Assembly (NCBI GenBank): GCA_964489015.1
Contig: CAZAXD010000017.1
Coordinates: 1 to 42,390, forward strand
DNA length: 42,390 bases
Direction of reading: 5' to 3'
Origin: JAPYWM01 sp964489015
GTDB lineage: Bacteria > Bacteroidota > Bacteroidia > SpSt-205
Of the stretch, positions 18,301 through 25,387 are shown in pieces. Every line of letters begins with the position of its first letter. Positions within the stretch are counted from its first letter, which is position 1. Under the pieces are notes generated by a model. It ran no database searches, had not been told where the DNA came from, and saw nothing but the letters and a program-made list of their open reading frames with translations. The translations under genes were made by a program, and so were the position numbers.

Positions 18301-19379
18301 TTCGCACGTGGCAGGGGGATTCTATCATCTACTATGCTGTAGTTATTCTGCCCAAAGCTAAGCGGTTTCAAGTTATTCCTTTTGCTAATGGTCGTCGACT
18401 TGAAAGTTATTACCTTTTCCGCTATGCGCAGGGTATTTTGAATTTTGAGCGGGATACCACCTCTTATCAGGCTTTCTGGGCTCCCGTTGCAGCGGCCTTG
18501 CCGCCCCAGGTCCAGACCCTTATTGTTTCTAATGACGGCGTCTTTCATCAAATCAATCTTTCTACCATTGCTCTGCCGGAGGGGGGCTATTTAGTGGATA
18601 AGTACAAGGTCATCTATCATTCGCGACTGGCTTCTCTTGCAAAGCCTCCCAAACCTATCAAGTATTTCGAAGGGCGAAAGGCTTGGATTGTAGCCAATCC
18701 GGAATTTAACGAAGGCCTTTCTGCGGATAGTGCTGTCGTACCTGATTTACCGGGTACAGCCGAGGAAGCGCAAGCTATACAAGCCCTTTTTCAGGCTTCT
18801 GGCGTGCTGAGCTATGTCTACACGCGCACAGCGGCCTCTGAGCTAAAAGCTCGTCAGACTTTATCTCCTTACATTCTGCATGTGGCGACTCATGGTCTTT
18901 TTCTTCCTTATGACGAGCGACTGGGGGAAGTGCTAGGCATTCAAAGCACCAGTGCGCTGGAGAATCCCCTTTTCCGCTCTGCGCTACTCCTGGCTAGCGC
19001 GGGCCGAACCATGACCTATGGCAGTCCCAACCCTGAGGAAGATGGCATCTTCAATGCCTATGAACTCCTAAATTTGCAGCTAGACAATACAGAGCTTGTG
19101 GCTTTATCGGCTTGTGAGACAGGTCTAGGCGAGGTGCAGAATGGAGAAGGGGTGTATGGCCTGCAGCGCTCCTTCCTCATTGCAGGGGCTCGGAATCTCC
19201 TCCTTAGCTTATGGAAAGTCGATGATGAGGCCACGCGTGAGTTTATGACGACCTTTTACCGCCAGTGGCTTCAAGTCAAGCAGCCGATCGATGAAGCCTT
19301 CTGGCACACCCAGAAGGTCATGCGTCGAGCCCGTCCTCAGCCCTATTTCTGGGGAGCATTTTTGCTAATGCGTCCCTGA
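15345..19379 (+). CDS. Secreted TPR-CHAT caspase-like peptidase
   Basis: A 1344-residue protein with an N-terminal signal peptide (RFLLLLLSLALAFSQG). Next come some 900 residues of helical TPR-like repeats (for example AERQYLQALRLRTRY, KAQEAAQKALSIAKAAYGEDAP, RSYLVRARMFKAKGEYLQALAEYKRFI). The C-terminal CHAT domain holds a caspase-type dyad: His1183 in HVATHGLFLP and Cys1257 in ALSACETGLGEVQNGEG, followed by RSFLIAGARNLLLSLWKVDD. CHAT domains are cysteine peptidases of the caspase clan, often activated through TPR partners. Export to the periplasm or surface is predicted from the signal peptide. The gene lies 7 bases after rplS with no promoter box of its own; an iscA-like gene with its own box follows. 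Substrate unknown. Confidence 0.88.
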   Translation: MRFLLLLLSLALAFSQGLPHARLYGEGKLKAFHKQAEKAYRQQVRRKGAKPAQVVALALSWALALTENGDYAAADSILRVQEPLVSQGAEPELVFWFSWIRLRWAISAGAMAQVSQALTLVQSRALQPWQAALARMEEARYALRLGNPSRAFLALDNIPPLADLNSPLRPFLLEESRFLRYLAFWQRGQWDSLPKQYPKLVARDHGLRAQAEIFYRLAEAAFLNGQHAIATSYAKKSLKAAKKLAEAGRGQAFRAHAFIVSIAVFTSSRGNYQRRIRLLSPLLKELYDAKRPALSVELVEGLKHMEEALFLLRRPQLAENALSFYMGRSAQTLSNMALACLASQIALKQGRPTIAVNYATQAQNLVERLGVLDTTLLGVQARSCYIQALTAQYQYARTDTAFYRALRTLEILGEPTGPLTLPIRQTLARYAASRGFYAQGENLLRIHIGTLEHLIQNPLASLAYLRSGLLLADLRLRLLETQKADTLLSRLKSPVEDLPRLYVEEKIQLHELSGDLAQLKGQFREAERQYLQALRLRTRYTKDQLSGSEEGYSLLRLAKLYQKTGRFSQARQVYQKISAIYEATSRKDPETATYYGELVHFYIAVGDYIKAQEAAQKALSIAKAAYGEDAPGYVEALLAQARVEEVLGRYDMQRQYLLQALSRQERFYATKPNLALGQTYLRLVQVYFLTSKADSARLYAQRAVDVCDKAQSQAPLEYASLSLDLASLYLALGEPNVAEERIAVANAVLEAQVPLRHPERIRSYLVRARMFKAKGEYLQALAEYKRFISLWRVLYSEKHPEYAFYLGEMAEYYYLARDLSSTKKTYEKAAELILRQVDQIFDGLSESDKARFWGRARRILERYYAYAFGTGVPAIQEKAYQTYLATKALILSETAQLRRRLEHSQDTTVRNLYQAWKDQKEYLVRLYTYTEEDLRSMQVNLSAEESRLNEVERQLALYVGDLKLARSSWKSIRDRLPADAAAIDWIRTWQGDSIIYYAVVILPKAKRFQVIPFANGRRLESYYLFRYAQGILNFERDTTSYQAFWAPVAAALPPQVQTLIVSNDGVFHQINLSTIALPEGGYLVDKYKVIYHSRLASLAKPPKPIKYFEGRKAWIVANPEFNEGLSADSAVVPDLPGTAEEAQAIQALFQASGVLSYVYTRTAASELKARQTLSPYILHVATHGLFLPYDERLGEVLGIQSTSALENPLFRSALLLASAGRTMTYGSPNPEEDGIFNAYELLNLQLDNTELVALSACETGLGEVQNGEGVYGLQRSFLIAGARNLLLSLWKVDDEATREFMTTFYRQWLQVKQPIDEAFWHTQKVMRRARPQPYFWGAFLLMRP

Positions 19380-19386
19380 ATTTTGT

Positions 19387-19394
19387 TAACTTCG
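19387..19394 (+). promoter_or_regulatory. Probable -7 box of the iscA-like gene (TAACTTCG)
   Basis: One mismatch to TAnnTTTG; ends 4 bases (CACC) before the ATG at 19399. Confidence 0.45.
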
Positions 19395-19398
19395 CACC

Positions 19399-19722
19399 AT
19401 GGTATTGCAGGTAACACCTAGTGCCTTATCGGTACTTCGTCGCGTTTTAGAGCGAGAACCGGCGGCGCGCGGTTTTCGGCTATGGGTCGAGGCTGGTGGC
19501 TGCGCAGGCTTATCCTATCGCCTCTCAGCGGTGGCTTCTGGGGCGCCTGATGATATCCATGTGCAAATCGAAAACCTCTCTTTTTGGGTGCCCACTGCTC
19601 ACATCCCTTTTTTGGAAGGTCTTACTCTTGACCACCCAGAAGGTCTGGCTGATCGCGGATTTGTGTTTCAAAATCCGCAGGCTCGCAGTACATGCGGCTG
19701 CGGTACGTCTTTCGCCGTATAG
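19399..19722 (+). CDS. IscA/ErpA/HesB-family iron-sulfur cluster assembly protein
   Basis: A 107-residue A-type Fe-S carrier that accepts a cluster from the scaffold and hands it to target enzymes. The three cluster-binding cysteines are present: Cys35 in EAGGCAGLSY, and Cys99 and Cys101 in STCGCGTSF. Length matches the family (~107). Whether it is IscA, ErpA or SufA cannot be told from sequence alone. It stands alone between the CHAT gene and rpsF, with its own probable -7 box 4 bases upstream. Possible clients in the window are the sdaAA product and the ferredoxin. Confidence 0.93.
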   Translation: MVLQVTPSALSVLRRVLEREPAARGFRLWVEAGGCAGLSYRLSAVASGAPDDIHVQIENLSFWVPTAHIPFLEGLTLDHPEGLADRGFVFQNPQARSTCGCGTSFAV

Positions 19723-19733
19723 ATTTCTTTTTG

Positions 19734-19741
19734 TACCTTTG
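19734..19741 (+). promoter_or_regulatory. -7 box of the rpsF operon (TACCTTTG)
   Basis: Exact TAnnTTTG match, 7 bases before the ATG at 19749; drives rpsF-rpsR-rplI. Confidence 0.6.
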
Positions 19742-19748
19742 CGGCGCT

Positions 19749-20108
19749 ATGTCAAGACTCGACCCTGTTGGTCAGTACGAGATTACGCAGATGTGGCCTG
19801 CGGATTTGCCCCCTGAAGCGTATACTGCATACGAAGAAGAATTCCTCGGCTTTCTGAAGGACCACGGTGCGACCGTGGTCAACCATGAGGTTTGGGGCCT
19901 TCGTCAGCTCGCTTATCCCATCCAGAAAAAGCGCTCTGGCTACTACGTCTATACCGAGTTTCAGGCGCCCGCTTCTTTTATCAAAAAACTCAGGAATTAC
20001 ATCGGCCTTCGCCCCTACGTCATGCGCCATTTGATTGTAAAGCTAGACAAGCACGCCATCGAATATAATCGTCGTCGTCAAGAAAAACTCAAAGCCCAAC
20101 AAGTATGA
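19749..20108 (+). CDS. rpsF: 30S ribosomal protein S6
   Basis: A 119-residue bS6 with YEITQMWPADLPPEAY, VVNHEVWGLRQLAYPIQKKRSGYYVYTEF and VMRHLIVKLDKHA. It forms a platform heterodimer with S18, encoded next. Start ATG 19749 is chosen over the upstream in-frame codon at 19692 because the -7 box lies between them and the length then fits the family. Its TGA overlaps the rpsR ATG (ATGA). In Flavobacteria the S6/S18/S21 neighbourhood occludes the anti-Shine-Dalgarno of 16S rRNA, which fits the lack of Shine-Dalgarno sequences in this window. Confidence 0.97.
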   Translation: MSRLDPVGQYEITQMWPADLPPEAYTAYEEEFLGFLKDHGATVVNHEVWGLRQLAYPIQKKRSGYYVYTEFQAPASFIKKLRNYIGLRPYVMRHLIVKLDKHAIEYNRRRQEKLKAQQV

Positions 20109-20389
20109 GTATAGAGAAAGAAATCGGACCGGCACCTGCTAATCTCGCTCTAGCTATTTTATCCGGAAGCCGTCAGCGTAAAAAGTTTTGCTTCTTCAAG
20201 AAAAGCGGCATCAAGTATATCGATTACAAGGACCCTGATTTTCTGCTTAATTTCGTAAACGAACAGGGGAAGATCCTGCCGCGTCGCATCACCGGGACAA
20301 GTTGGAAATACCAAAAGAAACTCGTCAAGGCCATCAAACGAGCTCGTCATCTGGCCCTGCTACCTTTTGTAACGGATAATCTCAAGTAA
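20105..20389 (+). CDS. rpsR: 30S ribosomal protein S18
   Basis: A 94-residue bS18 with RKKFCFFKKSGIKYIDYKD, LLNFVNEQGKILPRRITG and KYQKKLVKAIKRARHLALLPF, the conserved S18 core. It overlaps rpsF by four bases (ATGA) and is followed 2 bases later by rplI, giving the conserved rpsF-rpsR-rplI order. The N-terminal ~20 residues (SIEKEIGPAPANLALAILSG) are lineage-specific. Confidence 0.97.
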   Translation: MSIEKEIGPAPANLALAILSGSRQRKKFCFFKKSGIKYIDYKDPDFLLNFVNEQGKILPRRITGTSWKYQKKLVKAIKRARHLALLPFVTDNLK

Positions 20390-20391
20390 TT

Positions 20392-20865
20392 ATGGCTGGA
20401 CGTACGATAGAGGTCATTCTCAAAAAAGATATTGAACACCTAGGGCATAAATATGACATAGTTAGGGTTCGCCCTGGTTACGCCTGGAATTTTCTTCTGC
20501 CCCAGGGGTATGCTGAGCTTGCTACGCCGGGTGCCAAGCGGCACTTGGAGGCTCACCTACGTCAGATTGCCTCTAAGTTAGCCCAAGAAAAAGCGACCGC
20601 CCAGAGCCTTGCCGAGCAGCTTGGTCGCGTGCAGCTTGCTATTCGGGTATTGGCTGGCAAGGAGGGGAAGCTCTTCGGTGCTGTCACACCCCAGCAGGTG
20701 GTCGACGCGCTTGCTGCGCATGGCTTCCAGATTGAGCGTCGCCAGGTACACTTTCCCGTGCCTATCCGCACCTTGGGGGTGTATGAGGCTCAGATTCGTT
20801 TGCATCGCAACGTAGAGGCTACCATCTCGATCGAGGTCTTGCCTCAGGAGGAAAACGAAGCCTAA
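20392..20865 (+). CDS. rplI: 50S ribosomal protein L9
   Basis: A 157-residue bL9: an N-terminal RNA-binding domain (EVILKKDIEHLGHKYDIVRV, PGYAWNFLLPQGYAELAT), a long connecting helix, and a C-terminal domain (GKLFGAVTPQQVVDALAAHGF). Last gene of the operon. Its TAA overlaps the stop of the convergent DUF5686 gene (CTAA), and a strong hairpin lies 22 bases after the stop. Confidence 0.97.
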   Translation: MAGRTIEVILKKDIEHLGHKYDIVRVRPGYAWNFLLPQGYAELATPGAKRHLEAHLRQIASKLAQEKATAQSLAEQLGRVQLAIRVLAGKEGKLFGAVTPQQVVDALAAHGFQIERRQVHFPVPIRTLGVYEAQIRLHRNVEATISIEVLPQEENEA

Positions 20866-23159
20866 TACAAAGCAAATCCTACCCGAAAGGACCACCCTGT
20901 CTCTGAGGGTGGTCCTATTTGCTTATAGATCCCAAGCTGAAGCAGGGCTAGGCTAGTGAGATAGCGGGTGAGGCTAGGCGGCATCCAGTTTCGGAGCAGA
21001 ATACCGCCCTCTGGATACCAGTTTCCATCCAAATAGCCCACTTGTCCGGCTAAGCTCAGGATGGGTGTATACTGACCTGCTACGGGAAAGCGGCGATTGG
21101 GAATCTCCGCTGTGCAGAAGATGTACGCATACTCATGTCCCCAGCCGCTCAAGGGATACGTAACTAGGGTATAAGGCTGTCCTAAATAGCCCAGGGGTAG
21201 TGTGCGTAGCTGGTGAAGCCATAGACTTGGTATGGCTGGTCCCAGCTGACCTGCGCTAAGGCGGAGGATAAGCCGAAGCCAGCAGCCCATGAGCTTATGA
21301 TAAAAGATATCGGCGTTCCAGAGCCAGCTATGGGCTTCCCATTGGCCGGGAGGAAGGAGCCAGCCGCCCACCAGACGTAGCCGAAGCGATGGAGCTGCCT
21401 CACGCAGGAAAAGGCTGCCTCGTTGAATGAGTTTCTGACGAGGAGCAATTTCCAATCCGGTGAGCGCTTGCCACCGAACGAGGGTAGACTCTAAGGTTGG
21501 GCTTTGGCGGCGTACCTCGCCCACAAGGCCCTCTAGCCAGCCCCACCCCCCCAAAGGGAGTCGACCTTTTAACCAAAGGCCTTGCTCCCGCACGAGCTTG
21601 TCCCAGCCCAATCCTTGTCCACGGCTAAAAAATTCATACGCCGGCTGTGTCAAGGGCAACCGGCGCGGCTGCTCGTCTATCAAGCGTAGGCTGGTCTGCT
21701 CCCGTACATCGTCGTAAACCTCTATGCGGAGAAGCGCTCGCCTGCCGATTAGCAAAGCGCTGCCCCAGCGCCAGGGCGTGCCTGCTAAGCCAGCTTGCTG
21801 CCCCGTGCCATATCCTCCCCAGCCCTGTAGGCGAATAAACGAAGAGAACTTTTCCCCGGTTTCCAAGCCTACTTGAGGTCGCCAGCCTTCGCCAGCATGG
21901 TACAGTAGTAACGGCGACACAAGCACGTGAATAGCCCCTAGATCTAATCTGCCTTCTAACAAAGCGGGAGTATTCCACAGAAAACGCCAGCGTTTGAGGT
22001 TCGTTTGTTTGATTAAGCTATCTAAGACTTGGTAGCTTGAGCGTTCTGCTGGTGAAAGCGGCTCTAGTCGAGTCGTCTCCTCAAGTGGGGCGACCTTCGG
22101 GGGTATCAGAAGCTGAACCCCTCCTGGAATCCGGCTTTGGGGAGGGACTTGGATCCCCTTAAGATAAGACCGAGTTCGAACGACAAGGGGTACGAAACGG
22201 CCTCGCGTGTTTACGCCGATGATGACCTCAGAGTGCAGTTGCACCGGGAACCAGAGCGTATCCCCGAGCTTCTCATAAATCTGTTGGAGTCGAACCTGCT
22301 GAAAGCTTAGGGTACTAGATTCGACAGCGAGAATTTTTGCTGAACCTTCGAGACTTGCTAAGGCATAGTCTGGCGCTGCTAAGTAAAGATGGCCCTCTAA
22401 AGCCCAGGCCTCTTTGCCGGGTCTAGGAAAAAAGCGGATATGGTACAGCGTGTCTTGGCCCTTCCAGAGCGTATCCAGCAGTTCGTAGTCATAATACTCG
22501 AAAGCCACGCCACCTATCGGTCCAGCCAATCGCTTTTCGCTTAGGGTGATCCAGGTGTCGTATAAACCCAGCGGTTGAAAGGTCGTGGGAGAAAAAATAG
22601 ACTGTATGGGGAGATCACCTATAGTCTTTTGGCGTAAAAGCTTTTCTTGTGATCGTCCACGGTCTATGTAAACTTTTTCCGTCTCCGTTTCCCAGAGAAA
22701 GAGGTAAGCCGGTAGCGTATCTTGGGCTTTAGCGCTGAGCGTATCGGGTAAGCTGATGAGAAGCTTATTGTAGCTCTGGTAGGCATGGGGCTTGTCGAGT
22801 GGATTCCAGCGGGCGCGGGCGCGCTGCGCTGCCGCGATAAGAGGGTAGGCGGGGTTGTCCTTAGGCCGGATAAGCACAGGAGCGATCTCGATGGGGCTTG
22901 GCCGAAGGTAGATCTGGGCAGCTCTTTGAGCTAAGACCTTCTGAGCAGCATAACCCAGCGATCGGATTAAGAGCGTATCGGTAAGTGCAGCCGCTATAGA
23001 GAAGGTCCCATTCAAGTCAGTATAGGTACCTTGGCCGGTCTGAAGATTTTGAACGGCTGCGAAAGGAATAGCTTCTCCACTTGTGTCTCGGACCACGCCC
23101 CGCACAAGCTGCGCCCAGCTAACCATGAGGCTAAAAACGCCTATGAGTGCTCTAATCAC
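20862..23159 (-). CDS. DUF5686 / carboxypeptidase-regulatory-like outer-membrane protein
   Basis: A 765-residue exported protein. A signal peptide (ALIGVFSLMVSWAQ) precedes a carboxypeptidase-D regulatory-like beta-sandwich at about residues 18-95 (VRGVVRDTSGEAIPFAAV, GTYTDLNGTFSI). A DUF5686 region follows, ending in beta-strand-rich sequence consistent with an outer-membrane barrel and a terminal aromatic residue. DUF5686 proteins are widespread in Bacteroidota; their exact function is not established. The GTG start at 23159 is supported by a TAGCTTTG box ending 4 bases before it. The 3' end contains the rplI terminator hairpin in its coding sequence and shares CTAA stop bases with rplI. 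Confidence 0.82.
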   Translation of the reverse strand: MIRALIGVFSLMVSWAQLVRGVVRDTSGEAIPFAAVQNLQTGQGTYTDLNGTFSIAAALTDTLLIRSLGYAAQKVLAQRAAQIYLRPSPIEIAPVLIRPKDNPAYPLIAAAQRARARWNPLDKPHAYQSYNKLLISLPDTLSAKAQDTLPAYLFLWETETEKVYIDRGRSQEKLLRQKTIGDLPIQSIFSPTTFQPLGLYDTWITLSEKRLAGPIGGVAFEYYDYELLDTLWKGQDTLYHIRFFPRPGKEAWALEGHLYLAAPDYALASLEGSAKILAVESSTLSFQQVRLQQIYEKLGDTLWFPVQLHSEVIIGVNTRGRFVPLVVRTRSYLKGIQVPPQSRIPGGVQLLIPPKVAPLEETTRLEPLSPAERSSYQVLDSLIKQTNLKRWRFLWNTPALLEGRLDLGAIHVLVSPLLLYHAGEGWRPQVGLETGEKFSSFIRLQGWGGYGTGQQAGLAGTPWRWGSALLIGRRALLRIEVYDDVREQTSLRLIDEQPRRLPLTQPAYEFFSRGQGLGWDKLVREQGLWLKGRLPLGGWGWLEGLVGEVRRQSPTLESTLVRWQALTGLEIAPRQKLIQRGSLFLREAAPSLRLRLVGGWLLPPGQWEAHSWLWNADIFYHKLMGCWLRLILRLSAGQLGPAIPSLWLHQLRTLPLGYLGQPYTLVTYPLSGWGHEYAYIFCTAEIPNRRFPVAGQYTPILSLAGQVGYLDGNWYPEGGILLRNWMPPSLTRYLTSLALLQLGIYKQIGPPSETGWSFRVGFALY
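20888..20916 (+). terminator. Hairpin terminator after rplI
   Basis: Perfect 11-bp inverted repeat (AGGACCACCCT ... AGGGTGGTCCT) with a 7-base loop, beginning 22 bases after the rplI stop and followed by ATTTGCTTAT, a weak T-rich tail. It lies wholly within the 3' coding end of the convergent DUF5686 gene. Confidence 0.7.
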
Positions 23160-23163
23160 CCAG

Positions 23164-23171
23164 CAAAGCTA
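23164..23171 (-). promoter_or_regulatory. -7 box of the DUF5686 gene (TAGCTTTG)
   Basis: Minus-strand exact TAnnTTTG match, 4 bases (CTGG) before the GTG at 23159. Confidence 0.6.
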
Positions 23172-23180
23172 AAGCTTTTG

Positions 23181-23188
23181 TACCTTTG
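23181..23188 (+). promoter_or_regulatory. -7 box of the methyltransferase operon (TACCTTTG)
   Basis: Exact TAnnTTTG match, 3 bases (CGC) before the ATG at 23192; only 9 bases from the divergent DUF5686 box. Confidence 0.6.
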
Positions 23189-23191
23189 CGC

Positions 23192-23896
23192 ATGGCAAGC
23201 TGGTTTAGTAGCCCTTACTACGGTCTCTTATATCGTCACCGTAATCTCCAAGAAGCAGAACAATTTGTAGGTGCCATTGTGCGCTTTCTTCCGATAGCTC
23301 CTACCAGTCAGGTTTTGGATGTGGGTTGTGGGGAGGGGCGCTATGCGCTTGCTTTCGCAAAGCGGGGATATCCTGTAGAGGCGCTTGATTATGAAGTGGA
23401 GCCGCGCTTACTGCCAGAGGGGACGCGGTTTTACAAGGTAGACTTCCGAAATTGGCAACCAGTCCAGCCTTATGATCTGGTAGGCAGTTTTTTTAGTAGC
23501 TTCGGTCATGTCAAGAGTTGGGATGGGGTACTCAGTTCGATGCGGGCTCTGCGTCGTTTTATGCGGCCCGGCGGGTACCTTGTCTTAGACTACCTCAACG
23601 TAGCACAACGCAATACGACCCCAGAGGAGGTTCGTGAGATAGAGGGGGTTCGTTTTTTTATTCGGCGTTGGCAGGATACGCACTTGCTGCATAAGGAGAT
23701 CCGTGTAGAAGATAAAGGTAAAGAATCGGTTTACTCAGAAACGCTTTACAAATTGACACAGGGTGATTTAGCAACGCTAGCTGAGCGGGTAGGGCTAGCG
23801 GTGGTGGCCTGGTGGGGCGATTATGCAGGGAATCCCTTTGTGGTCCAGCAGAGTCCTCGCCTCATTTTACTCGCACAAGCGCCCAGTCCGTCGTAA
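23192..23896 (+). CDS. Class I SAM-dependent methyltransferase
   Basis: A 234-residue Rossmann-fold methyltransferase. Motif I is VLDVGCGEGRYALAFAKRG, followed by an acidic ribose-binding position (VEALDYE), a PYDLVGSFFSSFGHV motif-IV-like stretch and RPGGYLVLDYLNV. The C-terminal part has beta-strand patterns typical of small-molecule or unassigned methyltransferases. Substrate unknown. Start ATG 23192 lies 3 bases after the -7 box; an upstream in-frame TTG at 23186 would be inside the box. First gene of a run leading into NUDIX, folP, cdaA and SDR. Confidence 0.88.
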   Translation: MASWFSSPYYGLLYRHRNLQEAEQFVGAIVRFLPIAPTSQVLDVGCGEGRYALAFAKRGYPVEALDYEVEPRLLPEGTRFYKVDFRNWQPVQPYDLVGSFFSSFGHVKSWDGVLSSMRALRRFMRPGGYLVLDYLNVAQRNTTPEEVREIEGVRFFIRRWQDTHLLHKEIRVEDKGKESVYSETLYKLTQGDLATLAERVGLAVVAWWGDYAGNPFVVQQSPRLILLAQAPSPS

Positions 23897-23901
23897 ATTA
23901 G
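23894..23901 (+). promoter_or_regulatory. Possible -7 box of the NUDIX gene (TAAATTAG)
   Basis: One mismatch to TAnnTTTG; ends 3 bases before GTG 23905 and contains the TAA stop codon of the methyltransferase. Could be chance in an operon. Confidence 0.3.
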
Positions 23902-23904
23902 CGG

Positions 23905-24576
23905 GTGTCTTTTCGGGTGTATTACTATCGGGCTTGTTTGGAGCTAGCCGTACTAGCTGAGAGTGGTGCGAGGCTTCCTTCAACCAAGGTCTTGCCCCAC
24001 GAGCGGCCCACCCGGGTGCTCTACGTGCCGGGTACGCTCAAGCAGGTCAAAGCCCTTCATTTACGAGATCCGCATGCTGCCCAGCATTACACGATCTACT
24101 TTCCGACCCAGTCCGCTTTGGAGGCTTTCTGGCGGGCTTATCAGGAGGAGTTTGTCGCTATTTCTGCAGCGGGGGGTGTGGTGCTGGACGCAGTGGATAA
24201 CTTACTGTTTATCTTCAAGCGAGGTCATTGGGACCTTCCCAAGGGCAAATGCGAGCCAGATGAAAAGCCAGAAACAGCCGCTCTGCGGGAGATCATGGAG
24301 GAGACAGGCTTAGAGGGGATCACCTTGCAGTATTTTCTGATGAAGACTTATCACATTTATCAGGAGCGGAGGCAGTACTTGCTAAAGACTGTGTTCTGGT
24401 ACCTTTTTAGACATCCGTCTACCCAGCCCTCTGCCCGGGTTCAGGCGGAAGAGGGTATCGAGATGTATCGGTGGGTAGCGCCTAGTGAGGTCCCCTTTTT
24501 ATATACCCAATCGTACGGCACCATCCGAGATGTTATTGAAAAGGTCTTACGGGACGTTCTCCCTGCGAATTCGTGA
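23905..24576 (+). CDS. NUDIX hydrolase
   Basis: A 223-residue protein, GTG start 8 bases after the methyltransferase stop. The Nudix box is complete, from about residue 114 (GKCEPDE, then AALREIMEETGLEG), with the RExxEExG core that binds metal and diphosphate. An extra ~80-residue N-terminal region (FRVYYYRACLELAVLAESG and THYTIYFPTQSALEAFW-like sequence) precedes the catalytic fold; I do not recognise it. Substrate (nucleoside or other diphosphate) cannot be told. The folP start lies inside its 3' end. Confidence 0.9.
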   Translation: MSFRVYYYRACLELAVLAESGARLPSTKVLPHERPTRVLYVPGTLKQVKALHLRDPHAAQHYTIYFPTQSALEAFWRAYQEEFVAISAAGGVVLDAVDNLLFIFKRGHWDLPKGKCEPDEKPETAALREIMEETGLEGITLQYFLMKTYHIYQERRQYLLKTVFWYLFRHPSTQPSARVQAEEGIEMYRWVAPSEVPFLYTQSYGTIRDVIEKVLRDVLPANS

Positions 24577-25387
24577 TCGGCTGTGGGTTCTGGATCAGCC
24601 GCAGGTGATGGGGATCCTGAATGTCACGCCGGACTCGTTTTCGGATGGCGGCGAAGCAGACACCCCTGAAAAAGCCCTCTATAAGGCGGAGCAGCTACTG
24701 CTAGCTGGTGCAGAGATATTGGACATTGGGGCCGTTTCGACGAGGCCTGGGGCGCCAGAGGTCTCGCAAGCGGAGGAGTTGCGTCGCCTTTTGCCGGCGC
24801 TTCGGGCTATTCGGCGGCGCTTCCCGGAGGTCCTAATCAGCATAGACACTTTCCGCAGCGAGGTGGCCCATGTGGCCTTGGAGGAAGGGGCCGATCTCAT
24901 TAATGATATTTCGGGAGGGGCTTGGGAACCCGACCTGTGGCAGGTTGTGGCTCGGTATCGCGTGCCGTATGTCCTCATGCATATTCAGGGTACACCCCAA
25001 ACTATGCAGCGCAATCCCTCGTATGAAAACGTTGTGGAAGAGGTCTGGCAATATTTTGTCGATACCCTAAGGGCCTTAGCGGAGGTTGGGGTTTATGATG
25101 TGATCCTAGATCCTGGATTTGGCTTTGGAAAAACCCTGGCACATAATTACACCTTATTGCGCGCCTTACCTCACTTTCGTAAGCTGAGACATCCTTTACT
25201 AATTGGTCTTTCCCGTAAGTCCATGCTTTGGCGGCCACTGGATACGACTCCTAAGGAGACGCTCTGGGCCGCTACGGCGTTGCATTGGGAAGCCCTACTC
25301 CAAGGTGTCTCGATTTTGAGGGTTCATGATCCAGCCCCTATTCGCCAAATCAAGCAACTTCTGTCTATATGGAGCTCTTTAGGATAG
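24530..25387 (+). CDS. folP: Dihydropteroate synthase
   Basis: A TIM-barrel enzyme of about 285 residues that joins p-aminobenzoate to 6-hydroxymethyl-dihydropterin diphosphate in folate synthesis. Clear motifs are PQVMGILNVTPDSFSDGG, ISIDTFRSEVA, INDISGG, DPGFGFGKT, LIGLSRKSM and LRVHDPAP. The most fitting start is ATG 24530, giving a short N-terminal strand before the first motif and a 47-base overlap with the NUDIX gene; an in-frame start at 24485 is less likely. It overlaps cdaA by 19 bases. Confidence 0.94.
   Translation: MLLKRSYGTFSLRIRDRLWVLDQPQVMGILNVTPDSFSDGGEADTPEKALYKAEQLLLAGAEILDIGAVSTRPGAPEVSQAEELRRLLPALRAIRRRFPEVLISIDTFRSEVAHVALEEGADLINDISGGAWEPDLWQVVARYRVPYVLMHIQGTPQTMQRNPSYENVVEEVWQYFVDTLRALAEVGVYDVILDPGFGFGKTLAHNYTLLRALPHFRKLRHPLLIGLSRKSMLWRPLDTTPKETLWAATALHWEALLQGVSILRVHDPAPIRQIKQLLSIWSSLG

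Noticed and set aside
15345..19379. TPR-CHAT gene as part of a CRISPR (type III-E like) defence system
   Set aside because: No Cas genes or repeat arrays are nearby, and the signal peptide places the protein outside the cytoplasm.
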